Position numbers and translations under genes: made by a program
Shown here: one piece after another, positions 52,200 to 61,424 of the stretch
How the letters are laid out: each line of letters starts with the position of its first letter
Position numbering within the stretch: the stretch's first letter is position 1
Source of the DNA: Candidatus Leptofilum proximum
GTDB lineage: Bacteria > Chloroflexota > Anaerolineae > Promineifilales > Promineifilaceae
Direction: 5' to 3'
Length of the DNA stretch: 64,000 bases
NCBI GenBank assembly: GCA_016710325.1
Contig: JADJXK010000002.1
Coordinates: 2,852,001 to 2,916,000 of the forward strand
Notes under the pieces: model-generated
What the model was told of the DNA's origin: nothing
Database searches by the model: none
Seen by the model: only the letters and a program-made list of their open reading frames with translations

Positions 52200-52418
52200 C
52201 TATCCCGTCCAGACGTAACCGCCAGTCCACACATAACCGCCGGTCCACACATAACCGCCAGTCCAGACGTAACCGCCGGTCCACACGTAGCCGCCAGTCA
52301 AGTTAGAAATGCCTTCTGCCAACTGAGGTAAACCACCATTCAGGGCAAACATGGCGACGGGGATAAGAAGAACCGCCAAAAGAACAACAAGGCTAATTAC
52401 CAGGTAACGCTTAGACAT
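52200..52418 (-). CDS. 72-aa membrane-anchored protein with five GYVWTG repeats
   Basis: The whole protein is a short basic start (MSKRY), a TM/signal segment (LVISLVVLLAVLLIPVAMFAL, ~6-26), a ~15-residue linker (NGGLPQLAEGISNLTG) and five GYVWTG hexapeptides that end exactly at the stop. AGGAGAGAG upstream is a strong ribosome site and an own terminator follows. The pattern G-Y-x-W-x-G is shared with the tail of the S8 protease at 47353. No known family comes to mind; it may be a surface display module, an assembly partner, or a precursor processed by the neighbouring S41 protease. Confidence 0.85.
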   Translation of the reverse strand: MSKRYLVISLVVLLAVLLIPVAMFALNGGLPQLAEGISNLTGGYVWTGGYVWTGGYVWTGGYVWTGGYVWTG

Positions 52419-52576
52419 ATTTCACTCTCTCCTATTTTTTGGTTTTTGCAAGGACTACGATAAGGGTATGACGCAAGGACGATGGTGCTGCACGCAAATT
52501 TTAGACAATTATTCTGATTATGGGAAAAAAGGCAAAAACCGGGGGTGCTATTTTTCCTGAATTTTAGTGGCTAATG

Positions 52577-55483
52577 TCATGTATCCTGGTCTTGCTGCTG
52601 TTTTTTCTTGAGGAGACGGGCTGCCAGGGTGGATGAATCGCCGCTTTTGACGGGGGTAGACGCGGGTACGGCAGGGGTAGACGGCCGTTCCCGTTCCCCA
52701 CGCTTTTCTGTTTGCCCGGGCGGTGACTGGCTAACAGGTGGCGGAATGGTAGGCTCCTTCACCCCAGCCGTGCCTTTCTCGGCACGCTGCTTGGCCTCAA
52801 ACAGGCGCGATACCTGCTCGGTGCGCGGCGCAGGCGCCACAGTAGCTGGCTGCCAACGACCGAACGTCGCTGCCCAGGCCCGTTCCCAATCGCGCCGGGT
52901 CACTACCAAGCGGCGCACGGCGATGTCTACCGGCAGCAGCAGCACCGCCAGCAGCGTCAGCCAGGTCCACACCGGGCGGGTGGTGGCTTCAGAGGGCAGG
53001 GTGTGGTCAAAGACGGCCGTTTCCAACCCCGCCAAATCTCGCCCACCGGTCAGCGCGGCAATGTTTTCCAGGAGCTGGGGATTGGTCTCGAACTCGCGGT
53101 ATTCGGGCGAGTAGCCCAGCACCCAGCCGCTGGTCTGGCCCACCACGTTTTCTTCCGTGCCATCGGAACCAGCCACGCGGATGAAATAAGCGCCATCGGT
53201 TTCCGGGGCAAACGCCGCTTCGTAACGGCCCGGAGCCACCTGGGCCAGCGTCACGTTTTGCACCGAGCCGTCCGGCGCAACCACATTGGCTTCCAGCGTC
53301 AAGCTGTTGAGGAAGTCGCCGCTGCTGCCGCGGGCATCTACCGTCAGCGTGGCCTGCTCATCGGTGTAGGTGACCACCGTCTCCACGTTGCTGTCCCGGT
53401 CCTGTGAGATAGTCCAGCGCACCGCCTGCGCCCAAAACGCGGGGAAGCCTTCCCACTGCACCCAGTCGCGTCCCCAACGCCCGGTCGCGTCCGAGGTCCA
53501 GGCCACGGAGCGGCCCAAACCGTACTGCCACGCCGCCAGCACCGGGTCACCCTGTTCGGAGTTCAAAATTACCTGGGCCGTGTCTTTGGGGCTGGTGCCC
53601 ACGTAGCCGTAGAGGGGCGGTACGGCCGTAATGCCCGCCAGAATCGGACTGCTGCTCACCAAACTGGGGAAAAAACGCTCTTCAATTAAATAGGTGCGCT
53701 GGATCGAGGTGGTTTCCTGCGTAAAAATCTGCGGCAAATTGGCGGCTTCGTTGGTGAAGTGGAAGCGGCCGTTGCCCCACTGCGCCACCTGCTGCAGCCA
53801 GGGCACATCTGGACCATCACCGATGGAAACGGCCGTCACCGTCACCCCCTCCTCAACGAGTGAGGCGATCAGCGGCTCTACCCCCTCTTTCTGCTCCGAA
53901 TCGGCGCCGTCGGCTAGCAGGATGATGTGTTTCACCTGGTTGGGACTATCTGCCAGGGCGGCAGCGGCCGCTTCCAGGCCGGTGCGCACGTAAATGCCGC
54001 CCCCACCCGCACCAATCTGGCGGATCAGACTGATGGCCTCTTCGCGCTGGCTGGCGGGCATTGGCCCGATGGGATTGTCTGGCTGCGTGTCCACCGGGAA
54101 GACGGCAATCTCGTCAAAATCGTTGAGCAGTTCCACCACACGCACCGCGCCTTCGGCCGCCAGCTGAATTTTTTGCACGCCGCCTTCCATGGCGCTCATG
54201 CTGCCGGAACGGTCAATCACAATCACCATGCTCACCGAGGGAAAGCGCTCCTGGTCCTTAATCTGCATCTCCACGGGCAGCATCTCTTCCAGCGGCGTGC
54301 GGAAGTAGCCGCCCATGCCGTAGCTTTGCGGGCCACCCACGGCCACCAGCCCGCCGCCCAGGTCACGCACGTAACTTTGCAGCACTTCCATCTTGCGCGG
54401 CGACAGGTTTTTGGCGTTGACGTTCACCAGAATAACGCTGGCGTAGTTACTCAGCTCGGCCAGGCTGGCGGGCAGCTCGGCTGGCGTGGTGCGGTCCACC
54501 TCCAGGCCGGTGGCTTCCAGCGCCAGCAGCAGCTGGGGTGATTCGTCCGGCTGGGCTGTACCATCGTCCGCCACCGTACCGTCGTTGGCCACCAGCAGCA
54601 CACGCGGCGGCCCGGTGATTTCGGTGTAGGCGGCCAGCTCGTTGTTTTGGAAGAAGGTGTCGTTGATCGGGGTGAGCTGCACGCGGTAGCGGGCAAATTC
54701 CTGCTCCAGGGCGCGCAGGCGCACGGCAAAATTGTTCGCACCGCGCCGCAGCTGGACGTCTTCCTCATACACCACGCTGCCACCAGAGAGGACGCGCAGG
54801 GTCGCAGGCATGTCGGCGCTGCTCTCGGCGGTGATGTCCAGGCGGAACGTTTCCCCCTGGCTGATGCGCGTTGGCGCGCTCACGCTGGTGAGCAGCGCTT
54901 CGGCGGCGGCGGCCTCGCGCCCCAGCAGCACGTAGCTGATCTCTACGCCGCTGTTGGCCGCCAGCCGGGCCGCTTCGTTGGCGTCGCCCACGGTGGCCGT
55001 GCCGTCGCTCAAAATTACCAGGCGGCGCGCCGAGCCAGCGGGAAACAGGGCCATGCCCAGGCGGATCGCCTCGGCGATGTCGGTTTGCAGCGCCTGGGGC
55101 ACGGAGCTAACGGGAGCAAGTTCGGCCAGGCCGCTCATGGGCCGTTCCACCAGAGCATTGGCGCCAAAGAGGATGACGGCCGCCTGATCATTGGGCGTCA
55201 TGCTTTCCAGTGAGGTGCGGATGTAGGATTCGGCCGTTTCGGCCTGGGCCGGACTAATCGAGTCGGAAGCGTCCACGAGGAAGACGACGGCCAGCTCATC
55301 GGCGGCGCGCACCAGCTGCGTACCCGCCAGGCTGAGGATGAGCAGCAGCATGATTAAGCTGCGCAGCGCCAGGCTCACCCAATCACGCCAGCGCCGCCCC
55401 CCGGCGCGCCGGGGCTGCCCCAACCAGAAGAAGTAGGGGAGGGTCAGCAGCAGCAGGAGGGCGAGGGGAGTGGTGAAGTTCAC
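52577..55483 (-). CDS. large VWA-domain membrane protein (BatA/GATase-like)
   Basis: Protein of 968 aa. Two N-terminal TMs (~5-22, 40-58), VWA domain 1 with MIDAS DASDS (D71), a beta-rich region, a class-I glutamine-amidotransferase-like segment (~290-400, YVRDLGGGLVAVGGPQSYGMGGY), VWA domain 2 with perfect MIDAS DRSGSMS (D424), a further beta domain, a C-terminal TM (~830-850) and a charged Gln/Lys-rich end. Architecture matches DUF1194/BatA-like proteins of unknown function. It stands upstream of the repeat-protein cluster in the same direction. Confidence 0.85.
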   Translation of the reverse strand: MNFTTPLALLLLLTLPYFFWLGQPRRAGGRRWRDWVSLALRSLIMLLLILSLAGTQLVRAADELAVVFLVDASDSISPAQAETAESYIRTSLESMTPNDQAAVILFGANALVERPMSGLAELAPVSSVPQALQTDIAEAIRLGMALFPAGSARRLVILSDGTATVGDANEAARLAANSGVEISYVLLGREAAAAEALLTSVSAPTRISQGETFRLDITAESSADMPATLRVLSGGSVVYEEDVQLRRGANNFAVRLRALEQEFARYRVQLTPINDTFFQNNELAAYTEITGPPRVLLVANDGTVADDGTAQPDESPQLLLALEATGLEVDRTTPAELPASLAELSNYASVILVNVNAKNLSPRKMEVLQSYVRDLGGGLVAVGGPQSYGMGGYFRTPLEEMLPVEMQIKDQERFPSVSMVIVIDRSGSMSAMEGGVQKIQLAAEGAVRVVELLNDFDEIAVFPVDTQPDNPIGPMPASQREEAISLIRQIGAGGGGIYVRTGLEAAAAALADSPNQVKHIILLADGADSEQKEGVEPLIASLVEEGVTVTAVSIGDGPDVPWLQQVAQWGNGRFHFTNEAANLPQIFTQETTSIQRTYLIEERFFPSLVSSSPILAGITAVPPLYGYVGTSPKDTAQVILNSEQGDPVLAAWQYGLGRSVAWTSDATGRWGRDWVQWEGFPAFWAQAVRWTISQDRDSNVETVVTYTDEQATLTVDARGSSGDFLNSLTLEANVVAPDGSVQNVTLAQVAPGRYEAAFAPETDGAYFIRVAGSDGTEENVVGQTSGWVLGYSPEYREFETNPQLLENIAALTGGRDLAGLETAVFDHTLPSEATTRPVWTWLTLLAVLLLPVDIAVRRLVVTRRDWERAWAATFGRWQPATVAPAPRTEQVSRLFEAKQRAEKGTAGVKEPTIPPPVSQSPPGQTEKRGERERPSTPAVPASTPVKSGDSSTLAARLLKKKQQQDQDT

Positions 55484-55507
55484 GTGATTTTGAGTGAAAA
55501 GTGATAA

Positions 55508-55587
55508 GAATGCCGGTTATCGGTGAACGGTTATCGGTAATCGGTCATTGATCATTGGTCGTTGACTATTGACCATTGACTATTGGT
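55508..55587. repeat. stuttering repeat (GGTTATC and CATTGAC units)
   Basis: CGGTTATCGGTGAACGG units followed by CATTGATCATTGGTCGTTGA-like units, upstream of the VWA gene. Confidence 0.7.
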
Positions 55588-55724
55588 TGGGGGGATTATA
55601 GGGGATGTCGGTGGATTGGGGAATGTTTTTTGACGGTTGGCTAATCTGCGATTAGTCGACGGCCGTAAATTCCCTGGTGCAACTGTCTGCTTTCTCTTTT
55701 TTCTCTGTGCTCTCTGTGGCTCAA

Positions 55725-57908
55725 TCAATCGTCGAAGTAGAGGGGGAGGTAAAGCGTGAAGACAGAACCGGCGCCGTATTTGCTTTGGGCATCAACCCGG
55801 CCACCGTGGGCCATCACGATGAAGCGGCTGAGCGCCAGGCCAAGTCCACCGGAACGGCCGTTCCCATTCGCCTTCAGTTTTGACAAGCCTGACCAGACCG
55901 TTTCCAGCCGCTCGGGTGGAATGCCTACGCCAGTATCCACTACGCGCAGGAACAATTCGCTGCCCGCCAGGCCACATTCCACTTGCACCACGCCGCCAAT
56001 CTTGTTGAATTTGATGGCGTTATGCAGCACGTGCTGGACTGCTTCCAACAGCTGGTCCGCGTCTCCCAAGGCAGTGGTGTGGGGCGTGTTGGCGTTAAAC
56101 TCTACCACCACCCGCCGCGCCTCGGCCATGGTGCGCAGGTTGCGAATTGCCTGCTGGGCAACTTCATCCAGGCGCGTCAGCTGAAAGTTAAAGCTGCTGC
56201 GCATCTGGATGCGGCCAGAGATGGCAATCAGTTTTTCGATGGGCAGCTTGATGTCGCTGAGGTGCTGGTCGATTTGGGTGGCCAGCTTGAGCGTGGTGGC
56301 GTCTTCCCGGCCTTGCAGCTGCTGCACTTCCTGGGAGAGGATGGTAAACGGCCGTCGCAGCTCCGGCGAGATCAGGTCCACAAACTGCGAATACAGCCCC
56401 ACCAACTCCTGCAAATGCTGCCGGTCACGGGTGAGCGTCTGGTTTTGGTGGAATACATACTCGTTGATCTGGCGCAGGCTGGAGACGTTTTGTGCCTGGG
56501 CCAGCAGCGGGCTGATCTGCCCGGCCATGCTCTCCAGCAGGTCAAAATCGGGCTGGTCGTACGACGCGCCGGAGTATTTAAGCCCCAGCGCCAGCACACC
56601 AATCAGGCTGTCGCCTGCGTGCAGCGGCTTGTACAACACCCGCTCCCAACGGGACAGCACTTCCCGTTCCGCTTCTGGCGTTTCGGCAAAGCGATCTAGC
56701 GAATCGATATCGTACTGCACCAGCGGCACGATGTTTTGGCGCAAAAATTGGGTGACCGGACTTTTGGCGTCCAGGGTGAGGGTGTCGAGTGGGGTGTTGG
56801 CCAGGCTGGCTAACGGCCGTAAAATCAATTTTCCCCCCGGCCCATCATCGGCAGTAAACAGCCAGGCCTCGTCGGTGGTTAAGCTGGCCTGCACCAGCCG
56901 CAAAAAGAGCTGACCCAGCTGATCGGGCTCGGGCAAATTGCCTACCGCGTTGCTAAATTCTGCCAGCACCGCCTCTTGCCGGACCGTACCCGGCAAAAAG
57001 ATGCGGCGCGACAGCTCATCGATAAAGCGGCTGACCAGGGTAAAGAGGGCCACAAAAACGGCCGCGGCCACCAGCAGCACCAGAATCTCGCCATTTTGCG
57101 GCGTATCCTCTGGCAGGTCGCGTACGGCCCGAACCAACACTGTGAGCGCCAGCCAGGTGAGGGCAAACACCACGAGAATGCTGACAACCCGGCTCAACAG
57201 CTGGCGCAGCGAGAGCTGCAAATCAGGCAGCGTGGTACTGGCCAGGCTGATGGTGCCGGTGAGCGCCGCCAGCATCATCACCAACACACCGACCTGCTGC
57301 CAGCCGGGCTGCCCCGGCTGCTGAATTGAACCCAGCGCGCTGCCCACCAGCAGCAGAATGATGACCACGAGCCAGTACTGCACCTGGTTGCGGTACAGCG
57401 AGGGCGGCAAATTGCTGTTGAGCTTCTGGGTCAACATCCAGGCCGCGGTGATGGGCAGCAGCCAGCTGGCAATCCACACCGAAGCCCACACATCAAACTG
57501 GCGCACCGGTTGGTCCAGCAAAAGAAAGTTGGGCATGGCGTTGGGCCAGATGATGGGGTCCAGAGCGACGGCGGCGCCCAGGAGCAGCAGGCTCAGCCCC
57601 ATGCCAATCTGGCCATAGCCGCTGGGGATGGGCAGGTAGACCAGGCTGGTGAAGAGGAGGCAAACGGCTGTAAAACTCAGCGCATACGTGCCTACAATAC
57701 CCCAGTTGTAAATGAGCACTGGCGAAAAGGTGGTGCCACCAAAAAAACGAATGACGCTGCTGGCCCACACAGCCATTGACAATAACGTGAGCGACCAACG
57801 CAGGAACAACGGCCGTCGCTTTAGCTGCGCCCGCCAAAGGTAGCCAATCATGCCAATAAAACTTAAGGGCAAGGCCGAAATAATGAGAAACTGTTGCGTC
57901 AGAGTCAT
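55725..57908 (-). CDS. histidine-kinase-like membrane protein with GAF, lacking the phospho-acceptor His
   Basis: Protein of 727 aa. About eight TM helices in the first ~270 residues, a GAF-like domain (~310-470), then a DHp-like helix pair and a HATPase_c domain with N (LHNAIKFNKIGG), G1 (DTGVGIPPERL) and G2 (GLGLALSRF) boxes. The H-box that should read SHELRxP reads SPELRRPFTIL (near residue 515), so His is replaced by Pro. It may bind ATP without autophosphorylating, or act through another kinase. No response regulator nearby. Confidence 0.85.
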   Translation of the reverse strand: MTLTQQFLIISALPLSFIGMIGYLWRAQLKRRPLFLRWSLTLLSMAVWASSVIRFFGGTTFSPVLIYNWGIVGTYALSFTAVCLLFTSLVYLPIPSGYGQIGMGLSLLLLGAAVALDPIIWPNAMPNFLLLDQPVRQFDVWASVWIASWLLPITAAWMLTQKLNSNLPPSLYRNQVQYWLVVIILLLVGSALGSIQQPGQPGWQQVGVLVMMLAALTGTISLASTTLPDLQLSLRQLLSRVVSILVVFALTWLALTVLVRAVRDLPEDTPQNGEILVLLVAAAVFVALFTLVSRFIDELSRRIFLPGTVRQEAVLAEFSNAVGNLPEPDQLGQLFLRLVQASLTTDEAWLFTADDGPGGKLILRPLASLANTPLDTLTLDAKSPVTQFLRQNIVPLVQYDIDSLDRFAETPEAEREVLSRWERVLYKPLHAGDSLIGVLALGLKYSGASYDQPDFDLLESMAGQISPLLAQAQNVSSLRQINEYVFHQNQTLTRDRQHLQELVGLYSQFVDLISPELRRPFTILSQEVQQLQGREDATTLKLATQIDQHLSDIKLPIEKLIAISGRIQMRSSFNFQLTRLDEVAQQAIRNLRTMAEARRVVVEFNANTPHTTALGDADQLLEAVQHVLHNAIKFNKIGGVVQVECGLAGSELFLRVVDTGVGIPPERLETVWSGLSKLKANGNGRSGGLGLALSRFIVMAHGGRVDAQSKYGAGSVFTLYLPLYFDD

Positions 57909-58004
57909 GCTGTGTGGTTAACACCTCAATCGATTTACCACGATTGTGCGCCATTATACCAACTTTTCACCTTACAAAATTTGGGAAATTGGGTTATCTC
58001 TGGG

Positions 58005-58083
58005 GAAAAGTGAAGGGGAATTTGTGCATAACCCAATTTATCCCAAAATAAAACTTGGGATAAATTTGGGATAAATTGGGAAA
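58005..58083. repeat. stuttering inverted repeat (TTGGGATAAA unit)
   Basis: AACCCAATTTATCCCAAAA faces TTGGGATAAATTTGGGATAAA and a third partial unit, upstream of the histidine-kinase-like gene. Confidence 0.75.
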
Positions 58084-58088
58084 AGCCA

Positions 58089-59438
58089 CTATTTCAAAAT
58101 ATAGTGCGTGCCCTTTTTTGAGCCAATTTTTAGCAATATTCCCCGATCAACCAGGTCGACCAGGTCCAGGCGCAGGGTTTCGGCGGAGACGTCGGGGCAA
58201 AGCTGCTGGTATTCGCGGTTGGTGATGGAACCGTTTTCCCGCACGTAGGTGAGGGCGCGGGTTTGCCGCTCGTTCATGCTTTTGGTCCACTTAGGCGTGG
58301 GTGGGCGCTGGCGCTTGTTGTACAGCGTCACGGTGAACAGGTGCGGCGTGGCACGAAACTCGGGTGGTTCGCTGCCAGCCTGGACCATCTCCTCAATCAT
58401 CTGGTCGATGCCCAACCCAAGCTCTTCGATGTAGCCCCACTGGTACAGGCCGTTCACCAGGCGCGGATTGCGCGAGAAGTGCTCTTCAACGAGGTTGTCT
58501 AGCGTCATGTAACCGGGCAGGCCGCCGGGGCTGATGATCTCCAGCCGGTCGGCATACATGCGGATTTCGATGCGCCGCCCCTGGATGCGATAGTCGCGGT
58601 GGGCCACGGCGTTGACCAGCGCCTCACGCACGGCAAAACGGGGATACTCCAGCAGTTCTTCGCGTTCAAGCTGATTGACCGTGGCCCCGACGCGCATCTC
58701 TTCGAAGATAATGTTCCAGGCGCGCTCAATGACCCGCGCCGCTGGCCCGCTGATTTCGTCACGACGGCCGTAACCAATTCCCCCATCCTCGCCCCGCGGT
58801 TCCGTACCGGGAAACTTGACAAAGACGATGCCGCTTTGCGGAAAAAACATTTGCGGATTGCGGGCAAAGAGCAAAATGCCGGTGGTGGTGGGGTGGCCAT
58901 TGCGGTCAGTGGCGCCGATTTCAAAGAGGAGTTCGCGGGTGGAGAGGGTTCGGCCCTGGCCGCGCTGCTCGCGGCGCTCCAGGTAATCCTGCACGATGGT
59001 GGTGTCTAAATCGGTGTAGCGCGCACCGGGGACAGGTTCGGTTTCAAATTCGGCCGTATTTTTGCTGTTGGCCAGATTACGCACTTCGTCGCCAGTAAGG
59101 GGGCGGTTAACCGTGCCGCTGCGCACGAGCACACGGCCGTCTTCCAACGTGTGCAAATCGGTGCTGCGCGGCACCTCAATACCGATGAGGGTGCCCTGCG
59201 GCGTTTCTACCTGCTGCCAGCGCGTGGGCACGGGCGGGTGGCAATGGCGGGCCGCTTCCAGCAGTGCGCCTTCGGCCTCTTCTTCCCAGATGGGGGTGGC
59301 GGGACGGCCGTTTTCGTTCAGCCCCAACACAATCAACCCACCATCGCCGTTGGCCAGCGCCACCAGGCACTCCGCCAATATTTCCACATCCGCTTCCGCC
59401 AGAAATGCCAATCTCTGTCCAGGCTTTTGTTTTAACAT
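58089..59438 (-). CDS. AlbA_2/Schlafen-type ATP-binding transcriptional regulator
   Basis: Protein of 449 aa. N-terminal AlbA_2 domain (LAECLVALANGDGGLIVLGLNENG), a middle HATPase_c_4-like region (FAVREALVNAVAHRDY, ADRLEIISPGGLPG, RNPRLVNGLYQWGYIEELGLGI) and a C-terminal winged helix (NERQTRALTYVRENGSITNREYQQLCPD). Common stand-alone regulator of unknown ligand. Flanked upstream by AT-rich DNA. Confidence 0.9.
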   Translation of the reverse strand: MLKQKPGQRLAFLAEADVEILAECLVALANGDGGLIVLGLNENGRPATPIWEEEAEGALLEAARHCHPPVPTRWQQVETPQGTLIGIEVPRSTDLHTLEDGRVLVRSGTVNRPLTGDEVRNLANSKNTAEFETEPVPGARYTDLDTTIVQDYLERREQRGQGRTLSTRELLFEIGATDRNGHPTTTGILLFARNPQMFFPQSGIVFVKFPGTEPRGEDGGIGYGRRDEISGPAARVIERAWNIIFEEMRVGATVNQLEREELLEYPRFAVREALVNAVAHRDYRIQGRRIEIRMYADRLEIISPGGLPGYMTLDNLVEEHFSRNPRLVNGLYQWGYIEELGLGIDQMIEEMVQAGSEPPEFRATPHLFTVTLYNKRQRPPTPKWTKSMNERQTRALTYVRENGSITNREYQQLCPDVSAETLRLDLVDLVDRGILLKIGSKKGTHYILK

Positions 59439-59557
59439 GACATAATTATACCAAAAGTTGTGGCAGTTAGTGTCACATTTTTAAGTAGGTAGGTAGGGAT
59501 AGGAACGGCCGTTTAAGAAAAGGCTGTTGCCAAATTAATATAGGTGAACAACTTTGT

Positions 59558-60190
59558 TCATACATCCTTCTTTACTTGGAAAGTGCCCTTATAACAAAAT
59601 ACAGGCCCAAATAGCGGATGGTTTATTAACAAGTTTATGCTTACCTGATTCGCAATTGGGAAATCCACCTTTTGAGTAAAGTTCTCACGTCCAAGAAAAA
59701 AAGGCCATAGCCAGTTTGGTAACCAAAATATTTTTTCCTTATTATGCAATCCTGCCCCAACTACATCTAGTTTTATAGTATCAGGAGGAACAAAGGTAAC
59801 ATTCCACGCTAACGCAAGAAAACCCTTCGGACCGACCAGGTCAACGGCCTGTTTAGAAGACCTGTCAAATATTACTTTAACGTCAAATTTTTTGACCTTG
59901 GACCCATAGAACCGACGAAACCATAATTGATAGGGAAAACCATTCTGGTCATACTTTGCTACAACTTTTAGCGTTGTTTTAATTGTGGTCGCTCTTTCAG
60001 CAATCAAAATCCCCAGACGTTCTAATAACCAGAAAAGAGGGGCTAGCCAAATCGGTCGGAACCAAACTTCGGTTAATTCTCCCTCAAGAATCACATCATG
60101 TTCCAACTCTGGAGAATGAAGAAACTGGATTTTGAATGCTTCAGGCAAAGCCTCGATGTCCTCTAAGATTGGAGATAGTGGAGATTTCAT
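59558..60190 (-). CDS. DUF4166-like hypothetical protein
   Basis: Protein of 210 aa, mostly beta, with one hydrophobic stretch (LAPLFWLLERLGILIA). Sequence features such as LILEGELTEVWFRP (here VILEGELTEVWFRP) and FRRFYGSKVKKF resemble DUF4166-type proteins. Its start codon directly follows the stop of the next upstream gene, indicating an operon. AT-rich, with no ACGGCCGT sites, unlike its neighbours. Confidence 0.7.
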   Translation of the reverse strand: MKSPLSPILEDIEALPEAFKIQFLHSPELEHDVILEGELTEVWFRPIWLAPLFWLLERLGILIAERATTIKTTLKVVAKYDQNGFPYQLWFRRFYGSKVKKFDVKVIFDRSSKQAVDLVGPKGFLALAWNVTFVPPDTIKLDVVGAGLHNKEKIFWLPNWLWPFFLGRENFTQKVDFPIANQVSINLLINHPLFGPVFCYKGTFQVKKDV

Positions 60191-60601
60191 TCACGCCTTA
60201 CCCTTAAAATCCTCTAAATATTTGTCTTTGGTATCTAGTAGATAAATGAAAAAGGGTATCCACCAAATTAGATCGTTGGTCAGAATCAGCACAATGCTTC
60301 TTAATGGCCATTCTCCATTTAAAAAAAAGTAGGCCCATCCCAATGGGCCTAATATCTTTCCAAGTAGCCCAACAGCTCCAATCAAAAAGCCTTCGTAGGG
60401 CCTTCGAGCAACTTCAAAATAGAGGATTCCATAGACCCCAACCACCATTCCTAAACAGGAGAATATTTGAGGATGGTTTAACAATGGCAATTTTGATAAT
60501 CGAAAAAACCATTGGGGATCAAAAACGCTGTAGAGTCCCCAAAACAAATTGTAGCAACCAGCACTTAAGAAGACGATTTGGTGAAATTTGCCACGTTTCA
60601 T
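60191..60601 (-). CDS. four-TM membrane protein
   Basis: Protein of 136 aa from the ATG at 60601, with four hydrophobic segments (FLSAGCYNLFWGLYSVF; GMVVGVYGILYFEVA; FLIGAVGLLGKILGPLGWAYFF; IVLILTNDLIWWIPFFIYLL). Family not recognised with confidence. Co-transcribed with the DUF4166-like gene; AT-rich. A longer frame upstream is a shadow of ppgK. Confidence 0.75.
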   Translation of the reverse strand: MKRGKFHQIVFLSAGCYNLFWGLYSVFDPQWFFRLSKLPLLNHPQIFSCLGMVVGVYGILYFEVARRPYEGFLIGAVGLLGKILGPLGWAYFFLNGEWPLRSIVLILTNDLIWWIPFFIYLLDTKDKYLEDFKGKA

Positions 60602-60620
60602 AGGTGCTTTACCCAGCTGC

Positions 60621-61364
60621 CTACTTTGTTTCTGCAGCCAAAACGGCCGCTCCCACAATCCCCGCCTCGTTGCGCAGTTCCGCCGGGACCATGCGCGCCC
60701 GCGTTTGGATGTAGGGCAGAAACTCGGCGTGCTGCTTGCTGATGCCGCCGCCAATGATGAACAGCTCCGGCGAAAACAAAAACTCCATGTGCTGGAAGTA
60801 GGTATTGAGCCGCTTGCCCCACTGCTTCCAGGTGAGGTTTTTCTCATCGCGGATGCGTTCGGCCGCCTGGTTTTCGGCATCTTTTTTCTGGTTGCGCAGG
60901 TAAACGTGGCCCAGTTCGGTGTTGGGCACGAGACGGCCGTTCACAAACACCGCGCTGCCAATGCCCGTCCCCAGCGTAAAAATCATCACCGTGCCCATCT
61001 GCCCCCGCCCAGCGCCAAAGCGCATTTCCGCCAGGCCCGCCACATCGGCATCATTGCCCAGGACCACCGGGCAGCCGGTAGCTTCAGCCATAGCATCCTG
61101 GCTGGCAAAGCCAATCCATTCGTCGTCGATGTTGGCCGCCGACAGCGTGACGCCGTTGATAACAATGCAGGGAATGCCTACGCCAATCGGGCCGCTGTAC
61201 TCAAAATGGTCCACAATTTGCTTAAGCACGCCGATGACCGCCAGGGGTTTGGCTGGCTGCGGCGTGGGAATCCGCAGACGATCGGTTACCATCTGCCCTT
61301 GTTCCGTGTCCACCAGCGCGCCCTTAATGCCGCTGCCGCCGATGTCGATGCCGAGTGTGATCAT
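60621..61364 (-). CDS. ppgK: polyphosphate glucokinase (ROK family)
   Basis: Protein of 247 aa. N-terminal phosphate motif GIDIGGSGIKGALVD, glucose-binding/catalytic Asp in GNDADVAGLAE, second phosphate motif IFTLGTGIGSAVFVNG, and TELGHVYL in place of the usual zinc motif of ROK kinases, as is typical for PpgK. Phosphorylates glucose with polyphosphate, and usually ATP as well. Start immediately after a GGTAATC-type repeat. Confidence 0.95.
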   Translation of the reverse strand: MITLGIDIGGSGIKGALVDTEQGQMVTDRLRIPTPQPAKPLAVIGVLKQIVDHFEYSGPIGVGIPCIVINGVTLSAANIDDEWIGFASQDAMAEATGCPVVLGNDADVAGLAEMRFGAGRGQMGTVMIFTLGTGIGSAVFVNGRLVPNTELGHVYLRNQKKDAENQAAERIRDEKNLTWKQWGKRLNTYFQHMEFLFSPELFIIGGGISKQHAEFLPYIQTRARMVPAELRNEAGIVGAAVLAAETK

Positions 61365-61375
61365 GTTTTCCTCCG

Positions 61376-61424
61376 TATTCGGTGAACGGTAATCGGTAAA
61401 CCGTTTACCGATTACCGATTGCCG
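61376..61424. repeat. stuttering inverted repeat (GGTAATC unit)
   Basis: CGGTGAACGGTAATCGGTAA faces CCGTTTACCGATTACCGATT between ppgK and the patatin gene. Confidence 0.8.

Noticed and set aside
60602..60880. Upstream extension of the four-TM protein gene into ppgK
   Set aside because: It is an alternate-frame shadow of ppgK; the ATG at 60601 begins the hydrophobic protein.
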